Assembly (NCBI GenBank): GCA_025024175.1 | Contig: QCXZ01000064.1 | Span: 4,278,001-4,342,000 of the forward strand | Length of the DNA stretch: 64,000 nucleotides | Source of the DNA: Rhyzopertha dominica | Lineage: Eukaryota; Arthropoda; Insecta; Coleoptera; Bostrichidae | Direction of reading: 5' to 3' | Part shown: positions 1 through 12,964 of the stretch, piece by piece | How the letters are laid out: each line of letters begins with the position of its first letter | How positions within the stretch are numbered: the stretch's first letter is position 1 | Made by a program: the position numbers and the translations under genes | Notes under the pieces: model-generated | Databases searched by the model: none | What the model saw: the letters and a program-made list of their open reading frames with translations, nothing else | Told to the model about the DNA's origin: nothing

Positions 1-878
1 ATTGCATTTGCCGGATTTTGTTTACACGCCCTTAGGACTGATTAGTTTTAGTTATCTTTCTCGTTTTTTGTGGAAGGTTCCTTTAATACTTTTTTCTAAC
101 AGTAAGCCGATCTCCCCATCCAGTTTATCTGGCTAAAGCCTTCGTCTAGTCCTCCAGTTTTCAAACTACTCTTGTTAATCATAAAAATGTTTTCATATCG
201 CGAAAGTTTTGACGTGCCCGCATTATTTTTAGAACACCCAACGGCCAGCGCCATAAGTTATGTCCCATCCGCGGGGATTACCCCGTCCTAGGTACAATCC
301 TTCACAATTCGTTTAAATTAATTATTTACATGCGGGGTTGGGTTCTCCACACTTCCATTGCCCAGATTTCAGCACGGCGTAAGCTGGAAGTTTAACAAAA
401 GCCGACAATGCGGGCGACCCGACCAACAACATTGTGCATTTAAGGTCGTAGGTGATTTTGAACCTCTTCAATAACCAATCCAAATTTTAGCTTAACAAAC
501 ATGTTTGTGTGTTTGACAAAAGTTCAGTCTATATCTGAAAAAGTGTTTGCAACATCCAAAAAATTACGTAAATAATCTATAAGAAGCATACTTTAAAAAC
601 AATAAATATAAAAATCACGGTCGCTACATAGCTCTTCGAAAATTTCATTTTTTACAATTTTCGGCTATACCTCAATATCTAAAAAAGGTAACAATTTACC
701 GCAAAATTGCAATAGAAAATTGCTCTAGCACATGTCTAAAATCGAATATCGCTATAGTTTTTTTTTTTACTTTTAGAGCAATTCCTTATTTTCGAGTCAA
801 ATAATGCTAAAATGGTGCACTTAAATAACATGTATGCTCAAAAGAACCCCTCAATTTTCGCAAAGAATTATAAAATGC
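1..878. other. unique AT-rich DNA, no gene seen
   Basis: I see no coding exon, RNA gene or recognisable transposon here. The sequence is AT-rich with a few GC-richer patches near 230-300 and 340-430. If the channel exon at 34 kb belongs to a gene running toward lower coordinates, this could be intron sequence, which is inference only. Confidence 0.4.
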
Positions 879-892
879 AATATATCCGAGGT

Positions 893-2853
893 ATACGAGG
901 GTGAATGCTTTCAGCGTCCATAAATAGGATAATATTTTCTCGGAAAGATCACTGTCTCTTGAAAACACTGACAAAAAGTTATTAGTCTGACGTTTCGATT
1001 ACAACTGTAATCTTTGTTAAAGACGAAGAACCTCAAAATTTGCCTGACACAAGTTCAAACAAAATTTTGAAAGTAAATAAACAAATCACCCAAGAAGCGA
1101 GACGTCATAGAAACAACGTGCCAACCTGATAAAAAAGAACCTAACGGCGACAAAGGAGTTGCCTACCTACTAGATATACACGAACTACTTGATAAAAGAT
1201 AACTACAAAATAGCCTTCCAAATGTCACCTAACTCATAATTTCCACAATCCCTATTAAAATTATTAGTATTCCTACAAATTTCTATAGCTTCTGTTATTA
1301 TACGTTTGTGATAATATTTTTCTCTATGTTTTATCAAAGTCAATCATGTGTTTAGTCAAATATGAGTGTCCAGCCACGGAAGATTTATCTATCTGTTGCA
1401 GCCTAGTAGAACGTATGTGTTCTTTCAAACGCGTACCTTCTTTTCTTTTAGTTTGACATATGTAACACTTGCCGCAAGAACAAGTAATTTTGTAAACACC
1501 TTCACGCTCTAAATGTACCTTATCTTTAGTAGAACTTAAAATTTTATCTAAATTATTATATGTACTATCAACAACTAAAATGTCGTGTTTTTATAAGCAT
1601 CCTCTCTAATTTTTGCGAAAGGCCTAGTACATAAGGCAAACTCAACTTCAATTTACTTTTTCCTGGCTGAGAATATACTTGATTTGGATAAGCACTTTCA
1701 TTAAAAACTGACCAAATATCCTTATTGCTATAACCATTTCTCACTATCGGTGATTTAAAACGATATATTTCTTTTTGTAAAGAGCTTTCGTTTGAGATCC
1801 TTTGTGCTCTAACAAATAATGTCCTTATAAGACTATTCTTTTGAGAGGGAGGGTGGTGAGATGTGGCATGTAAATATCTATCTGTGTATGTTGGTTTTCT
1901 GTAAACCTTGTGTCCTAACTGTCCAGTGTTTATTCTGTAAATTTAGACATCCAAGAAAGGTAAACTACCATTGCTTTCTAATTCCATAGTAAATTTTATG
2001 TCAGGATTTTGACTGTTCAAATGATTTAGAAACCTACCCAACTCTTCTATACCGTGGGGCCAAATAACAAAAGTGTCATCTACGTACCTATACCAACATT
2101 TTGGCTTAAACTGAAAACTGTTTATCACTACCTGTTCAAAATTTTTCTTAAACAAATTGGCTACTACAGGACTTAGAGGTGAACCCATTGCACAACCTGA
2201 TTTTTGTTCATAAAAATTATCGTTCCATAAGAAATAAATAGATTTTAAACAATGTTCAGATAATCTGGCTATCGTGTCACCTAGCGGATCTCTACTAAGC
2301 TTGGATTTTGTGATATCTATCGTTTCTGTAATTGGTACTTTGGTAAATAAAGAAACCACGTCAAAACTAAACTAAAATATCACCTTCTGAAATACTTAAA
2401 CCTTTTATAATATCAATAAAGTCCGAAGAATTTTTGATGAAACTACTGGTTTTTCCTATATAAGGTTTTAAATAATTAGGACTAACAATCGTATTGACTA
2501 AGTGTCTTTACGGGACAATGATTTTCTGGAACTATACAATTTAGGTACCTTGCAATCGGAAACAGTTAAAAGAGACTTCTCCTCATTCGAAAGATTTGAA
2601 CTTTTGATAAGATTTTGGATTTTGGAAATTTTTGAGGTAGGATCTCGAGATAATTTTTGTTAATGTTGTTTGTATACTTCTTGTGTAAACTTTAATATGT
2701 CTTCAAAATCTCGATAAAAAAGATGGTGGGATAGAATATGCAATGTTGTGTTTATGTCTTCATCTAAGATTACAGTTGTAATCGAAACGTCAGACTAATA
2801 ACTTTTTGTCAGTGTTTTCACGAGACAGCGATCTTTCCGAGATAATATTATCT
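893..2853 (-). mobile_element. Penelope-like retroelement, family A copy 1, with 14-bp TSD
   Basis: A degraded Penelope-like element (PLE) on the minus strand. The reverse transcriptase core is readable at 2359-1943, including GSPLSP and the catalytic YVDD box. A GIY-YIG-type endonuclease remnant (CSCGKCYI-like) follows around 1510-1390. The whole is flanked by a 14-bp direct repeat, AATATATCCGAGGT, at 879-892 and 2854-2867, which I read as the target-site duplication. Both ends carry the same terminal segment in opposite orientation (about 905-1075 and 2766-2853), a PLE habit. At the 3' end about 30 bp matching the 5' start of the family (compare 43,193-43,222) follow the terminal repeat, as expected from a partial tandem. 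Frameshifts make it non-functional. Confidence 0.85.
1943..2359 (-). pseudogene. Penelope-like reverse transcriptase fragment
   Basis: This open stretch of 138 codons is the palm/fingers part of a PLE reverse transcriptase. In order it shows a VSLFTKVP-like block (motif 2), the GCAMGSPLSPVVANL block, and YRYVDDTFVIW with the two catalytic aspartates, then the conserved IKFTMELE and LPFLDV segments. The reading continues in other frames on both sides (upstream RT(0)/fingers in 2360-2760, downstream thumb and GIY-YIG domain in 1940-1290), so this is an internal piece of a broken gene rather than a complete protein. Its closest relative in the window is the copy at 41,037-43,232, which lacks exactly this core. 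Confidence 0.85.
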
Positions 2854-2867
2854 AATATATCCGAGGT

Positions 2868-4192
2868 GTTCCAAAAGATTGAAGATAGGAGTCAAAGTTA
2901 AAACGTTGATTGCTATCGTTATGCCAAGCGGTAACATTTCTCGGGCCCTTTATCGTTATTTGCCTTACGAGTTAATTACAATTCGAAAGTACAGCTAATT
3001 ACAAGTCGTCCAGTTTCATGGTCCGTTGGCCACGCTGTCGCAGTCGAAATAAGACAAAGGAGAATGCAAATTAAGCTAATTTCGACAATTCAACTCCATT
3101 ATTTTCCACAAATAAGCAGATACCCAACCATGCGTAGAGATAGAGAGCGTTAAGATAAATTATGCCTCGCAATATTTTAGAAGGTAACAGATTATGAAGT
3201 CTGTAGACGCAACACGTAAGCACGCCAATCCATTCAGCGCCGTGAAAAATAACCCATTTCCCACACGAATCCCAGCAGGCGCCCTCCCCATGCGTTATTC
3301 ACAAAAAAACAGCTCGCGATTGATTTGCCTACTATGTACATTACGGAACGAAATCTGATAGCCCTGCGGATGGGGATTTTCCAAACGATTTCATCGGCTC
3401 GACAGAGTTACATATTTGCCGTTGAGAAATTAATAAACGGTTTGTCGTTTTCCATCATCAACGGGATATTAATCCTCGCTCATGCTGTAACTTTGTTTAA
3501 TTAAAATTTGAGGGGTTCACAACAGGCCGCTCGTGATTTAAACAAGCTTTTTTTGTCACGGTTCTAATAACAGGACTCTTGCTGAAAACCATCGTACGAG
3601 TAATTTTACATTAACTGTTCTAACCACCATAAAACCTTAAAATCCTCTTCAAAACCGTCTGTTGTAGAGTATAAAATGTATACCTGCAGTAAGCACAAGC
3701 ATCCATTTGTGGACCCTCACTGTAATCATCGGAGGAAAATTTAAGAAGTAATCCAAGCGAATTGTGATCATATGTTAATATGAAAAAGAACGTATCCAGC
3801 ATTCCAGGGAGTATGTCCTTCCACGGAGTTGAATTGAGCACTCCTTAAGACATAGTTAATAGGTTTGCATCATATTTCAGTGGTGTATATGCAGGAAAAA
3901 GTGGTACTTCCGATACGACACAGAATGGTCTTGGATAGCAGTTACATAATGAGTTGCGTCACTTGCAGTGCATAAACTGAAGAGCAATTTTACCACGGGT
4001 CCCGATTGAATACCCGCCCAGCCAACACACATGTATGATACATAAATATCAAGGAACAACATTGTTACAAAAGCTTTAAAAAGTATGTAACATATATGTT
4101 TACTTTGTTATATCTAGGATATATGATGTTACATAAGTCCTAAAAGAGATAACGGAGATAACATAGAACCTATAGGTATCAGGTAACAAAAA
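2868..4192. other. unique non-coding DNA
   Basis: No coding potential recognised. The part 2,990-3,490 is less AT-rich and lacks transposon signatures, so it may be ordinary conserved or regulatory non-coding DNA. Short open frames at 3620-4062 (minus) resemble nothing I know. Confidence 0.35.
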
Positions 4193-5390
4193 CTAAATGC
4201 GAAAATGGTCACAAAGTAGTAGTGATAATAAAATAAATGCGGTTAGAACTGAAATTATTTTAGTTTTTATATTTATAAATTTTCTAATGCTGAATATTTT
4301 CCTGAGATTCATATAGGACTCCCGAATGCATTCGTCAATGTGTTCACAAAATCTTAATATAAAATCCATAATTAAACCCAAATTTCTAACAGACTCAACA
4401 AAATCAACACGCTGGTCATTGATAGTCAATACAATTTCATTACATATTTGCTGTCTAGTAGCCATATCAGATGTCTTTCCAAATAATACGGCTTTAGTTT
4501 TCGTTGAATCAATTAGCAATGAATGATCGGAAGCTGCAGAACAAAAAAGTTTTAGATCAGAATTTCTTCTAACCGCCACATCAAGATCACGAAGTTCGAA
4601 CGCATAGTATAATCGCGTATCATCTGCATAGCAGTGATAGCTACAAAAGTGAATATACTTTAATAAAACAGATGAGTAAACAGAAAACAGCAAAGGCCCC
4701 AAAATTGAACTCTGGGGTACACCACTAACCACGGGACTCCATCCAGACACTCTTTGTCCAATCTGAGTAAATTGATACCTGTTAGTAAAATAGCTCTCAA
4801 ACAATTTTAACGCATCCCTTCCAATGCCGACATAGTGTAAAATTAATAGCAATAATCTGTGGTGCAATGTGTCAAATGCCTTTAAAAAGTCGAGTAAGAC
4901 CACTACACACAGCTTACCCTCATCCAAAGCTGATATAATATCATTTACAATTTTAAGAAGAGCCGTCTCACAACTGTGTCCTTTGCGAAATCCAGATTGA
5001 AGTTCTGGAATTGTTTTGAACTTAATCAAATGATTTCTAAGCTGCTCGGCTTACCTTTTCGAGTACTTTCGAAAGAACTGGCAAAATACTAATAGGCCTG
5101 ACACTTTAGGTAATGGTATGACCTTAGACTGCTTCCAAGCATCCGGAAAGGTGCAACTACCTATACTGGTATTAATTATGTGAGTAATTATTGAAAGTGT
5201 AATTGGAAGCGTAGTTTATAATATATTTAGCGATATTCCATCAATTCCAGCAGCGTTACTTTTAAGACTGTTAATGAAGGTGAACACTCTATCCTCTGTA
5301 ACAAATTCTCAAAGATCTCATTGACTGTATCCAATAAGTTTCATAATACGACCACCATCTTTAAAACAATTCGAAGAGTTTATACGATGA
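4193..5390 (-). mobile_element. non-LTR retrotransposon (CR1/jockey group) RT fragment
   Basis: A 278-codon open stretch at 5029-4193 encodes reverse transcriptase blocks of a non-LTR retrotransposon: QSGFRKGHS, LLDFLKAFDT, GVPQSSILGPLLF (the usual QG is QS here) and YADDTRLYY with the catalytic DD. A C-terminal NLGLIMD block follows. Upstream on the same strand, remnants of SNAAGIDGIS, FPDAWKQSKVIPLPKV and PISILPVLSKVLEK can be read in shifted frames out to about 5,390, so the element is frameshifted and 5'-truncated. The family placement rests on motif spacing only, and no 3' tail or TSD was found. Confidence 0.85.
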
Positions 5391-6389
5391 AATGGAACGA
5401 GGGTTCCATTNCAGTAAACCGCATTGACACGCTTCACTTCTAGAGGAGAAATAAAATGCCAGGTACNCGTGATTTAAGACGTGACCTTCTANCCTGTGAA
5501 ATTTATGTGCCCCCTAACAACCAAATCCAAACGCAATAAACTTTTAACTTCCTATCTACTGCGCTTAACATCGCGGGCTTCCTTTCGTTTGTTTCATTGA
5601 AGGCTGTAGTCAATTTGCTCGCCCAGGAATTCTCATTCCAGTTCCATTCGCTCGCTCTGCAACATGCAAAATGAAAAAGCTGCCTCCTGCAAATGTGTGA
5701 TTAAAACGTCCCGAAGCAATCGCCACTGAGGCGTTGATTTTAATAAAAGATACACTTTTGTAGTCCGTTGCCAAATGGCGTATACAATGCGCAGTAAGGA
5801 AGAGATGGGTTCTTTTTCAGGCAGCTTGTATTGTACTACAAGAAAGAATCATAAGATGTGGTGCTAGTATTATACTATTTATTATTAAAAGCGGAAGGAA
5901 ATTGTTCTGAAATCAGTGAAAACTATTGACGGTAAAGAACAAAAATATAAGTTACGGTGGCTATTGCTTCCATCTCCAAACGCTGTAATTAAGTAATATT
6001 TTGACCCCAGTTTGTAATTCTGTACTAAACTTCAGATTTTGAGGAACTGTATTATAAACTACTGACATATACCTTTTAATTTTTTTTTTCGGAAGAGCAG
6101 CCTTTCAGCAGTAGCGCATAAAATTTAAAATATGGTTACAACAATTCGAACAAACGCTGAAACAAGTAACTTAAGATTTAAAAAGAGCTGTATTTTAAAA
6201 CTATTGAAACATAACAGTCTGTGACTATGACGAAAATATGACCTCATCAAATATTTTCTTAATAGAACCATATGCATTTTTATGTCATTTGAAGTCCTTA
6301 ATATCTAAGGAACTCAACCATAGTGAAAGGTCACTGAACTTCCTCCCCCCCTGCTTCCAAATATGTCGCAGAAGGCTTCGTTTCCAAGC
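5391..6389. other. no gene seen
   Basis: AT-rich sequence with three isolated Ns (5,411-5,492). The stretch 5,550-5,720 is somewhat GC-richer but shows no recognisable exon or repeat. Confidence 0.35.
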
Positions 6390-6391
6390 TA

Positions 6392-7025
6392 CAGGGTGTT
6401 GAATGTAATTTTTTCTCGTTTTTCATTATAACTTATAAACGAACGTTAAGATTTTTTTCATGTTAGGGGGTAATGCCTATTAATTAAGGGGCATAAAACA
6501 AGCGACAAGAATGTTCAAAAATTTGCACGGTGGTAGAGTGTAGGGGGTGCTCAACGACTTTCTTAAACAGAACTTCTACGCCAATGACTATTTTTTAATT
6601 TTCATTATCTACATACAGTTTAACAAAAATAATGTCCCTTCTTCTGTTTCGAAAATCCGGTGCGTTTCCGGGTTATTTTGGTGTGTTATATTTAATGTGG
6701 CATTGAAATAAGTAATTTATTTATTATCAATTATTAATAAAAGTCTTATTGAGTATGGCTTGATATAACAAATATTTATTTCGACTATATTGTAAAGAGA
6801 TAAAGAATAAGGGATTTTATAATCCTTAACATACCATATTTGGCTAGATTTCGTTGAAGGAATTAAATATTTAGCCGATAATTCATAATAAAAAAAATTA
6901 CTTAATTTGGTACCACATCAAACACTAACACTTCAAAATGTATGCGTAAGAAATAAACCATTTTAGGCGCCACTTTTAAATGCGATATATAGCTGAGTTT
7001 GATTTGATTTTCCAGGGTGTCCCTG
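6392..7025. mobile_element. possible TA-flanked MITE with CAGGG ends
   Basis: The block begins TA-CAGGGTG and ends CCCTG-TA, the pattern left by mariner-like MITEs that are common in insects and that recurs elsewhere in this window (16,183; 19,201; 7,943). Internal terminal-repeat similarity beyond the first bases is weak, so the boundaries are tentative. Confidence 0.3.
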
Positions 7026-7539
7026 TATAAAAACACAAAAGAATTGACAATTCATTAAATATCTTCGCTAAATAGACCCCCAAGTTAAGGAAGTTTTTAT
7101 ACCCCAGAAAACCTGAAAAAATTTTGCCTGATTACTACGCTGCTCCTGGGCGTCGGCGCATTGTCTTATTTAGCCATTCTGCCCATTGTTAGCAGCATAT
7201 AAAGACGCAAAGACAAAGCATAATGGGCTACGAATGAGTAGTATTTAACAAAAGCCTAGTAATTGGATTGTTGTATGGAGATGAGGTCATTGGCGTAGAG
7301 CACAAGGAGACTTGGAACTTTCAGTGCCTTAAAATTTTGAGTAGGGACCATGCATAGCTGTAGCTCACAAACGTACTTTTGAAACGTCAAATTGGTATAC
7401 TTGTGATGATCTCTGATCAAACGTTCAACAATATTTGTAAATCTCCATAAGTTTTTCTTGACCAATTTACTGAACGACACCCGTATTTTATACACTTCAA
7501 TATAATAATAGTTATTTTTGTACATAGAACGCAAAATGG

Positions 7540-9430
7540 TAATTTTGCATTCAGGAATGGAAATTATGCATTCGAGAACGCAAAAGCATTTTGCGTTCGA
7601 GATACAAACAATATCTTTTCGAAAACTGCAATATAATGAGATAATTGTTAGTATAACAATTTAATTTATATTTGAAATCCTTTAAACTACTGTTTGAATC
7701 AAGACATTTTAAGCGCGGTGGCGTTCCTGTCATAACGATAACAAACAATAATCATTGTCAGAAAAAGTAATTTCAGAATTATAATGTACTTATTAATATA
7801 TTATATAATGTAATTATTAAATTATAAATTATAAAGCTTGGTGCAGTTCAAAGAAAATTTAAAAAGTGTCCAAACCGGCATTACTGGCATATTTCGAACA
7901 TAAAATTAATAAAGTTCAACCTTCGATATTATAGTCAGCATACAGGATCCGCCACCTAAAACTCCCCAGGCTCGTATTTTCTCTGTTTTTTTTAGGTACA
8001 ACCTTAACTTATATGTCAATTTGTAGGTCTTCTTGAACTCTTTAAAAATAGCATAGTGAGTGTCCAAATTTTTTTGCAGATTGTGATATTTCTAAAATAA
8101 AGTTAATTTTTGTAAATATTTTTAAGCTTACCCCGCACAATAAATATTGCTTCGTAGTTGGATGCCGATTTTTGTCTTCTTCAATTTGTGTATGTATGCA
8201 TAATTTTTATTCCTTCTTAGTGAAAGACAAGAAGAACTAGTCGCCACCATATTCTGTTATAGGGCTGTTTACAATTTTTTAAGTGTTACTTTACTAGCTT
8301 ATTTTGGTACTAATTATGTCTACATACCCATCGCTGCACACAAAACCCCAAAATTTCGAGTAACTTCTAAATAAATCAAGTACCTACAAAGTTCGTTCTA
8401 AAGGGAGAGAGGCTAGAAAATGAAACCCTGTTTTGAGGGTAGTTTGGTTTTCTATATCGCGCACTAGCCTCGTCGCAGGGTTTCGTTTTCTAACCTCTCT
8501 CTATGTAGAACGAACTTTGTACTTGATTTATTTAAAAGTTACTTAAAATTTTGGGGTTTTGTGTGCAGCGATGGGTATGTAGGCTCAATTTGCACAGTAA
8601 TAAGCTACTAAACTAACATTTTAAAAATTCTAAACAACCCTATTTAAAGAACATGGTGGCGACTAGTTTTTCTTGTTTTTGACTAAGAAGGAGTAAAAAT
8701 TACGCAACCACGGTAATGACACAAATTAAAGAAGACAAAAGTCGGCATTCAACTATGAAGCAATATTTATTAAACGGGGTAAGGTTAAAAAATATTTACA
8801 AAAATTAACTTTAAATACAAAATATCATAATCTGCAAAAATTTTTTCTGGACATCCACTAAGCTATCTTTAAAGAGTTTAAAAAGACCTAGAATTTGACA
8901 TATACCTTAAAGTTTTACCTAAAAAAATAAAGAAAATAGGAGCCTGGGGAGTTTTACGTGGCGGACCCTGTATACAGTGCTAAAATGTACACTGAAAGCT
9001 AAAGAAAATGTAAATATCAGGAAATTTTCGAAACTAATACCATATTTGAAAAGCAAATCAGTTGGATACCGTCCAAAAAAAACAGAATTCTAACGAAAAA
9101 GGAAATTAAGAGGTTTTTACAAAAAAAATGTAATTCAAATTAATATAAATATTCCCACAATTAAACGACCTGAGGGGTGGCGTTCTATAATACGGTAGTG
9201 GAAACTTATATAGAAGATTATAAACTGTTACCATCTTCAGCAGAGCCTACAGAACTTACCAATAATACAACGTGCGCAGTATACTTAAACAATTATAGCA
9301 GCAGCCTCATTGAACACCCAGAACTAGAAGCTAAGATAACTGATAGCACTGGATCTGGCATAAATTTAACTCACTGCAATATCGGTACTTTCAATTTACA
9401 TGTAGTGCAAAATAAATTGTAATCGTCTTG
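7540..9430 (+). mobile_element. Crypton-like (tyrosine recombinase) element copy, deleted and interrupted
   Basis: Sequence from about 7,540 to 7,790 and from 7,835 to 7,942, then 8,971 to 9,130, is collinear with the copy at 24,580-25,300. It includes the non-coding leader, the segment encoding GTGAVQ-like/LAYFE residues of the recombinase, and TACTAAAATGTACACTGAA. About 170 bp coding for the protein N-terminus are missing near 7,835. A 1,028-bp foldback element (7,943-8,970) is inserted inside. The open stretch 9,177-9,422 (81 codons) may be the 3' part of the same element. Function is lost. Confidence 0.6.
7943..8970. repeat. foldback element, ~490-bp inverted arms, TA duplication
   Basis: Left arm 7,943-8,430 and right arm 8,476-8,970 are inverted copies separated by only 45 nt. 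Outer ends read CAGGATCCGCCACCTAAAAC and, on the other strand, CAGGGTCCGCCACGTAAAAC. The flanks carry TA on both sides (7,941-7,942 and 8,971-8,972). Removing one TA and the element restores collinearity with the uninterrupted Crypton-like copy near 25,090-25,110, so insertion and target duplication are directly visible. No open reading frame of note lies within, so it is non-autonomous, presumably mobilised by a Tc1/mariner-type transposase. Confidence 0.85.
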
Positions 9431-10309
9431 TTACTGTTTGTTATATTTTTTAGTTTTTGCAACTAAATAGATATTGTATATAAAGATATGCGAAGAAGAA
9501 CTGCACTGTCGGTTACAGGTAATAAAGTTAGTGTTAGAAAAGTTTTGTTCAATCTTGGAGTCGCGAACGATCTAAGAAATAATAAAACTATGAAGGAATT
9601 ACAGAATGTAACGGGTTTACTAACAGATCTCCAAAGGACACACACCGGGTATGACAACAAATGTGTGTCTTGAATAATGTAGCATTACATGCACCACCGA
9701 CCTGGTATTTAACGGCATCAATCGATAGCAATTACAGAAATTCCGTTTAGGTATACCGCTGATTTATTGAAATGCCAGTAACCGTAAATGATAGCTTTAA
9801 TTTGGCACTGCTAATATCGAATGTGAGTCCAACATCGTTATCAAAAATAATTTGTTCGTGAGATGCCGATATACTGGCTTCACATGATTTAGTCTTTCAT
9901 TTGTTCTTTTGTAAAGTAAAATTCTTACGTTGAATTGACCCGAAAAATAAATTGTTGCCTGCCATTCAGTAATCAGCAAAACCGGTTTCGTTCTTGTATT
10001 TACATTTGTATTGAGACGAAGTCCCTTTTTAATAAATCTTTTTTTAATAAATTTTGCTACATGCATCGTATTCCATTGCTTGCATTTTTATTTCATGGCC
10101 GTCATTGTTTTGGGTTTTTTTACTAAAGAGATGGTTTGCTAAATTAGCTTTAATTACTGGTGTGGAGGTGGAAGTAACATTTTTGTCTTGTGTTGACTTG
10201 TTTAACGTGTTTTGTACTTTAGCTCTAGTATTTTCCTTTTTTGCAATCTGTATCTATTAAAAATTAAATTTTGCAAAACAAAACAGTTAAAAGCCTTTTG
10301 ATGAATTGA
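9431..10309. other. no gene recognised
   Basis: AT-rich sequence. A 61-codon open frame at 9,488-9,673 (plus) has no recognisable domain. It could be part of the preceding element or chance. Confidence 0.3.
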
Positions 10310-11780
10310 TTGAATTCTATTTCTGTAACAAAGTTACTACATATAGTCAATGCGTTTAGTTACTACTTCAGTAGTGTTTACGTTCAATCCCAGCAGACTG
10401 CAAGCAAAGGCGATCCTTTCTCACTGAATAATAACATCATGGTATCTATTGTTAACATTACTGAAGAAGTTTTGCAAAAATCAGTTTCCTCGTCTCAACT
10501 GCGCTCATATTTTTCTTAATCCGATTTTTTATTTATTTAACTTTATTATTACAACCTCCACTTTTCCTGCAATTTGCCCAGTATTTGTCAGATGTTCATA
10601 ATTATAGACCAATCTCACTACTATGTAATTTTTCCAAAATTTTTGAGACTGTGTTATACAGAAGAATTTACCCAGTTTTATGGAGAAAAAATGCACCCTG
10701 ACAAATTTATTGTGATTTACTCAATTTGTTGTTGAGGAGCTTGATGGAAATGGACAAGTGGTTGTAGTATACACGGATTTTCAAAAATCCGACCAAATGG
10801 ATTATTTTATATTGCTAGACAAATTACGGCATATAGGTTTTAATAGCTTGTTACTTGATCTCTTAACTTCTTATCTTGTTAATTGGGAACACTTTGTTAT
10901 ATATAGTAACTGTTTATCTGTTGGTTTCGAACCAACTTCCGGTGTGCCCCGAGGCCCAAATCTAGAACCCTTACTTTTTCTTTTATTTATAAACGATATT
11001 ACTTCAACATCAACTTGTAACAATCTTTTATTTGCTAATGATCTTAAACTTTATAATGTAATTCAGACTGATGAAGATTGTCAATAATCTTCTTAAGCCT
11101 ATACAAACAGGAAAAAATCGATTATGTATTAAGTGGACACATTCTACAAAGAACAGACAAAAGATTTAAGGATTATCTTTGATAGCAAACTTTCATTTGT
11201 GAATCGTATACAGATATTGTTGATAGCGCCTTTAAATCTTTAGGGTTTATATACCAACATAAAAGACTTGAAAGTTTTATTTTCTGGCCTTGTGCATTCC
11301 AAGTTAAAATATTGTGCTCTCACTTGGTCACCTTTACATGCAACACATAAATCGTATTGAATCTGTACAAAGAAAATGTTTGAAGTTGTTATGGTACATT
11401 TCGTTAAAAACTTAACCCGAAAAAGGATGTGACAATCATATGCTGTTAAGGATATTTAATATTAACCCTTTGGAAACCAGGAAAATTCTCTTAAGTATTG
11501 CATTCTTACACAAATTACTGAACAATAAGATTCATTGTATTATTCTTCTTAAAAGGATAATTTTTATGGTCCCTAGAATTAACTCATGGTATTTTTTTAC
11601 TGTAGCAACAGTAATACAAATGTTCTATTCAAATCACCTTTATATGTTATGTGTAGCAATTTTAACAAAATTAGCAGTAGTTGTGATATTCATTATCACT
11701 CATTTAATTTTATTAAAAATGAAATACTTAATTTTTTTGTTTTTGAGCAAAACTTAAGGTTTCTTTTGTTCCTTTTCTTA
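10310..11780 (+). mobile_element. non-LTR retrotransposon (jockey/CR1 group) remnant
   Basis: A degraded plus-strand LINE. In order: an FSSVY... ITEEVLQK linker near 10,360-10,480; NYRPISLLCNFSKIFE near 10,600; TDFQKS...D at 10,775; SGVPRGPNLEPLLFLLFINDI near 10,940-11,000; an FANDLKLYN box (usual YADD changed to FAND) near 11,030; and downstream KDLRIIFDSKLSF, LKYCALTWSP and RIESVQRKCLKLL-like segments to about 11,400. Multiple stops and frameshifts separate the blocks. No TSD recognised. Confidence 0.75.
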
Positions 11781-12964
11781 TATTATTATTAGTTGTCACA
11801 TACACATACAGCATACACGTTTATATTACAAATACATTAAGTTTATATTCTAATTCGTTTATTTTCTGTAATTGGGTGATTCATCTGTTGAAAATAAATG
11901 TATTAATAGTACACAAAGTTAACTTTCTGTAAGTTCAAATCCAATTCTGCTAGATCCCTAGAATTAATTTCTTTTTTTCTTTGTCGTGAATTGAATTTTT
12001 TCGTTTGCAGATTTCAGGAACATCTTGCTTACTATTATTACTGCGCACAAGTACAAGGATATTTTCTATTTTCGGCTCCGCCCTTTGCGTGTGGGGTATG
12101 CATGTGTATCTACATAAAATACTAATCCTTAAGATTTATAACTGTACGTCGCATTTTTAATCACCTAATTAATATTTCTGTAACATACACATAGATGTGA
12201 TAAATAAATAATAAAATTATTTTTTACGTACCCAGAACAACATTATATGATAGGGGAATTTGTGATTCCTAAAGGTGTTTCAAAATTTGAACTTTTGTCT
12301 TTTACTTACGTTAATTAAAAGCTGTCATAAGGATAGTGGCGATAAAAGTCATCCTAAGTAAACAACTTGTCGCAAAGTGCAAAAATTGTGCCAATGCTAA
12401 TGTTTACATTCCACATTCGTACCTATCTAACTTTTACCACGCATTCGTGACGTAAGCGGCCATTACGGATTCCTTTTTGTACTACAATGTTGCTTTCATG
12501 CTCTGCTTCATTACAACCTGACATAGTACCAACCGACACGCATTAATGCAGTAAAAAACAAGGCTGCGAATGAAATTAATTTGGGGAGTCCGGGCAAGAT
12601 TTACGTGCGGCACCACTGACAACTATAAATATTTCATACGCAAACTACTGCAGTTGCTGGGTATTATTTAAACAGAATTTTTAAGCGCCGTGGANTAGTT
12701 TCCCAACCGTCCGTTTATTTCATCTTTACTATCGCATAAACTCGCCGGAATGGAGGCCCTCATAAAATATTAACCACCTGTATTGGCATGCAGGATGGCT
12801 CCAAGTTGTCAGATGTGTAAACTAGGTATAAAACTTACATTTAGTACAAGAGGGCTTTGTAGATCTTGTTAGGTCATTAAGAAACATTTTAACGGTAACA
12901 GTGCAGGCAAAAAAAGAAGAAAGACGGGGTAAAACATCTAATGAAATATAATAAGCTATAACTA
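11781..12964. other. unique DNA, no gene seen
   Basis: No exon or transposon signature recognised. One N at 12,695. Confidence 0.35.

Noticed and set aside
951..1060. Family A Penelope terminal hairpin as a canonical hammerhead
   Set aside because: The GAAAC-GTC side fits but the CUGANGA side is TTGACAAA/TTAACAAA. Too degraded to call here, so it is mentioned only as a comparison.
9488..9673. 61-codon plus-strand frame after the Crypton-like remnant
   Set aside because: No similarity recognised and no splice or start context; left as unassigned sequence.
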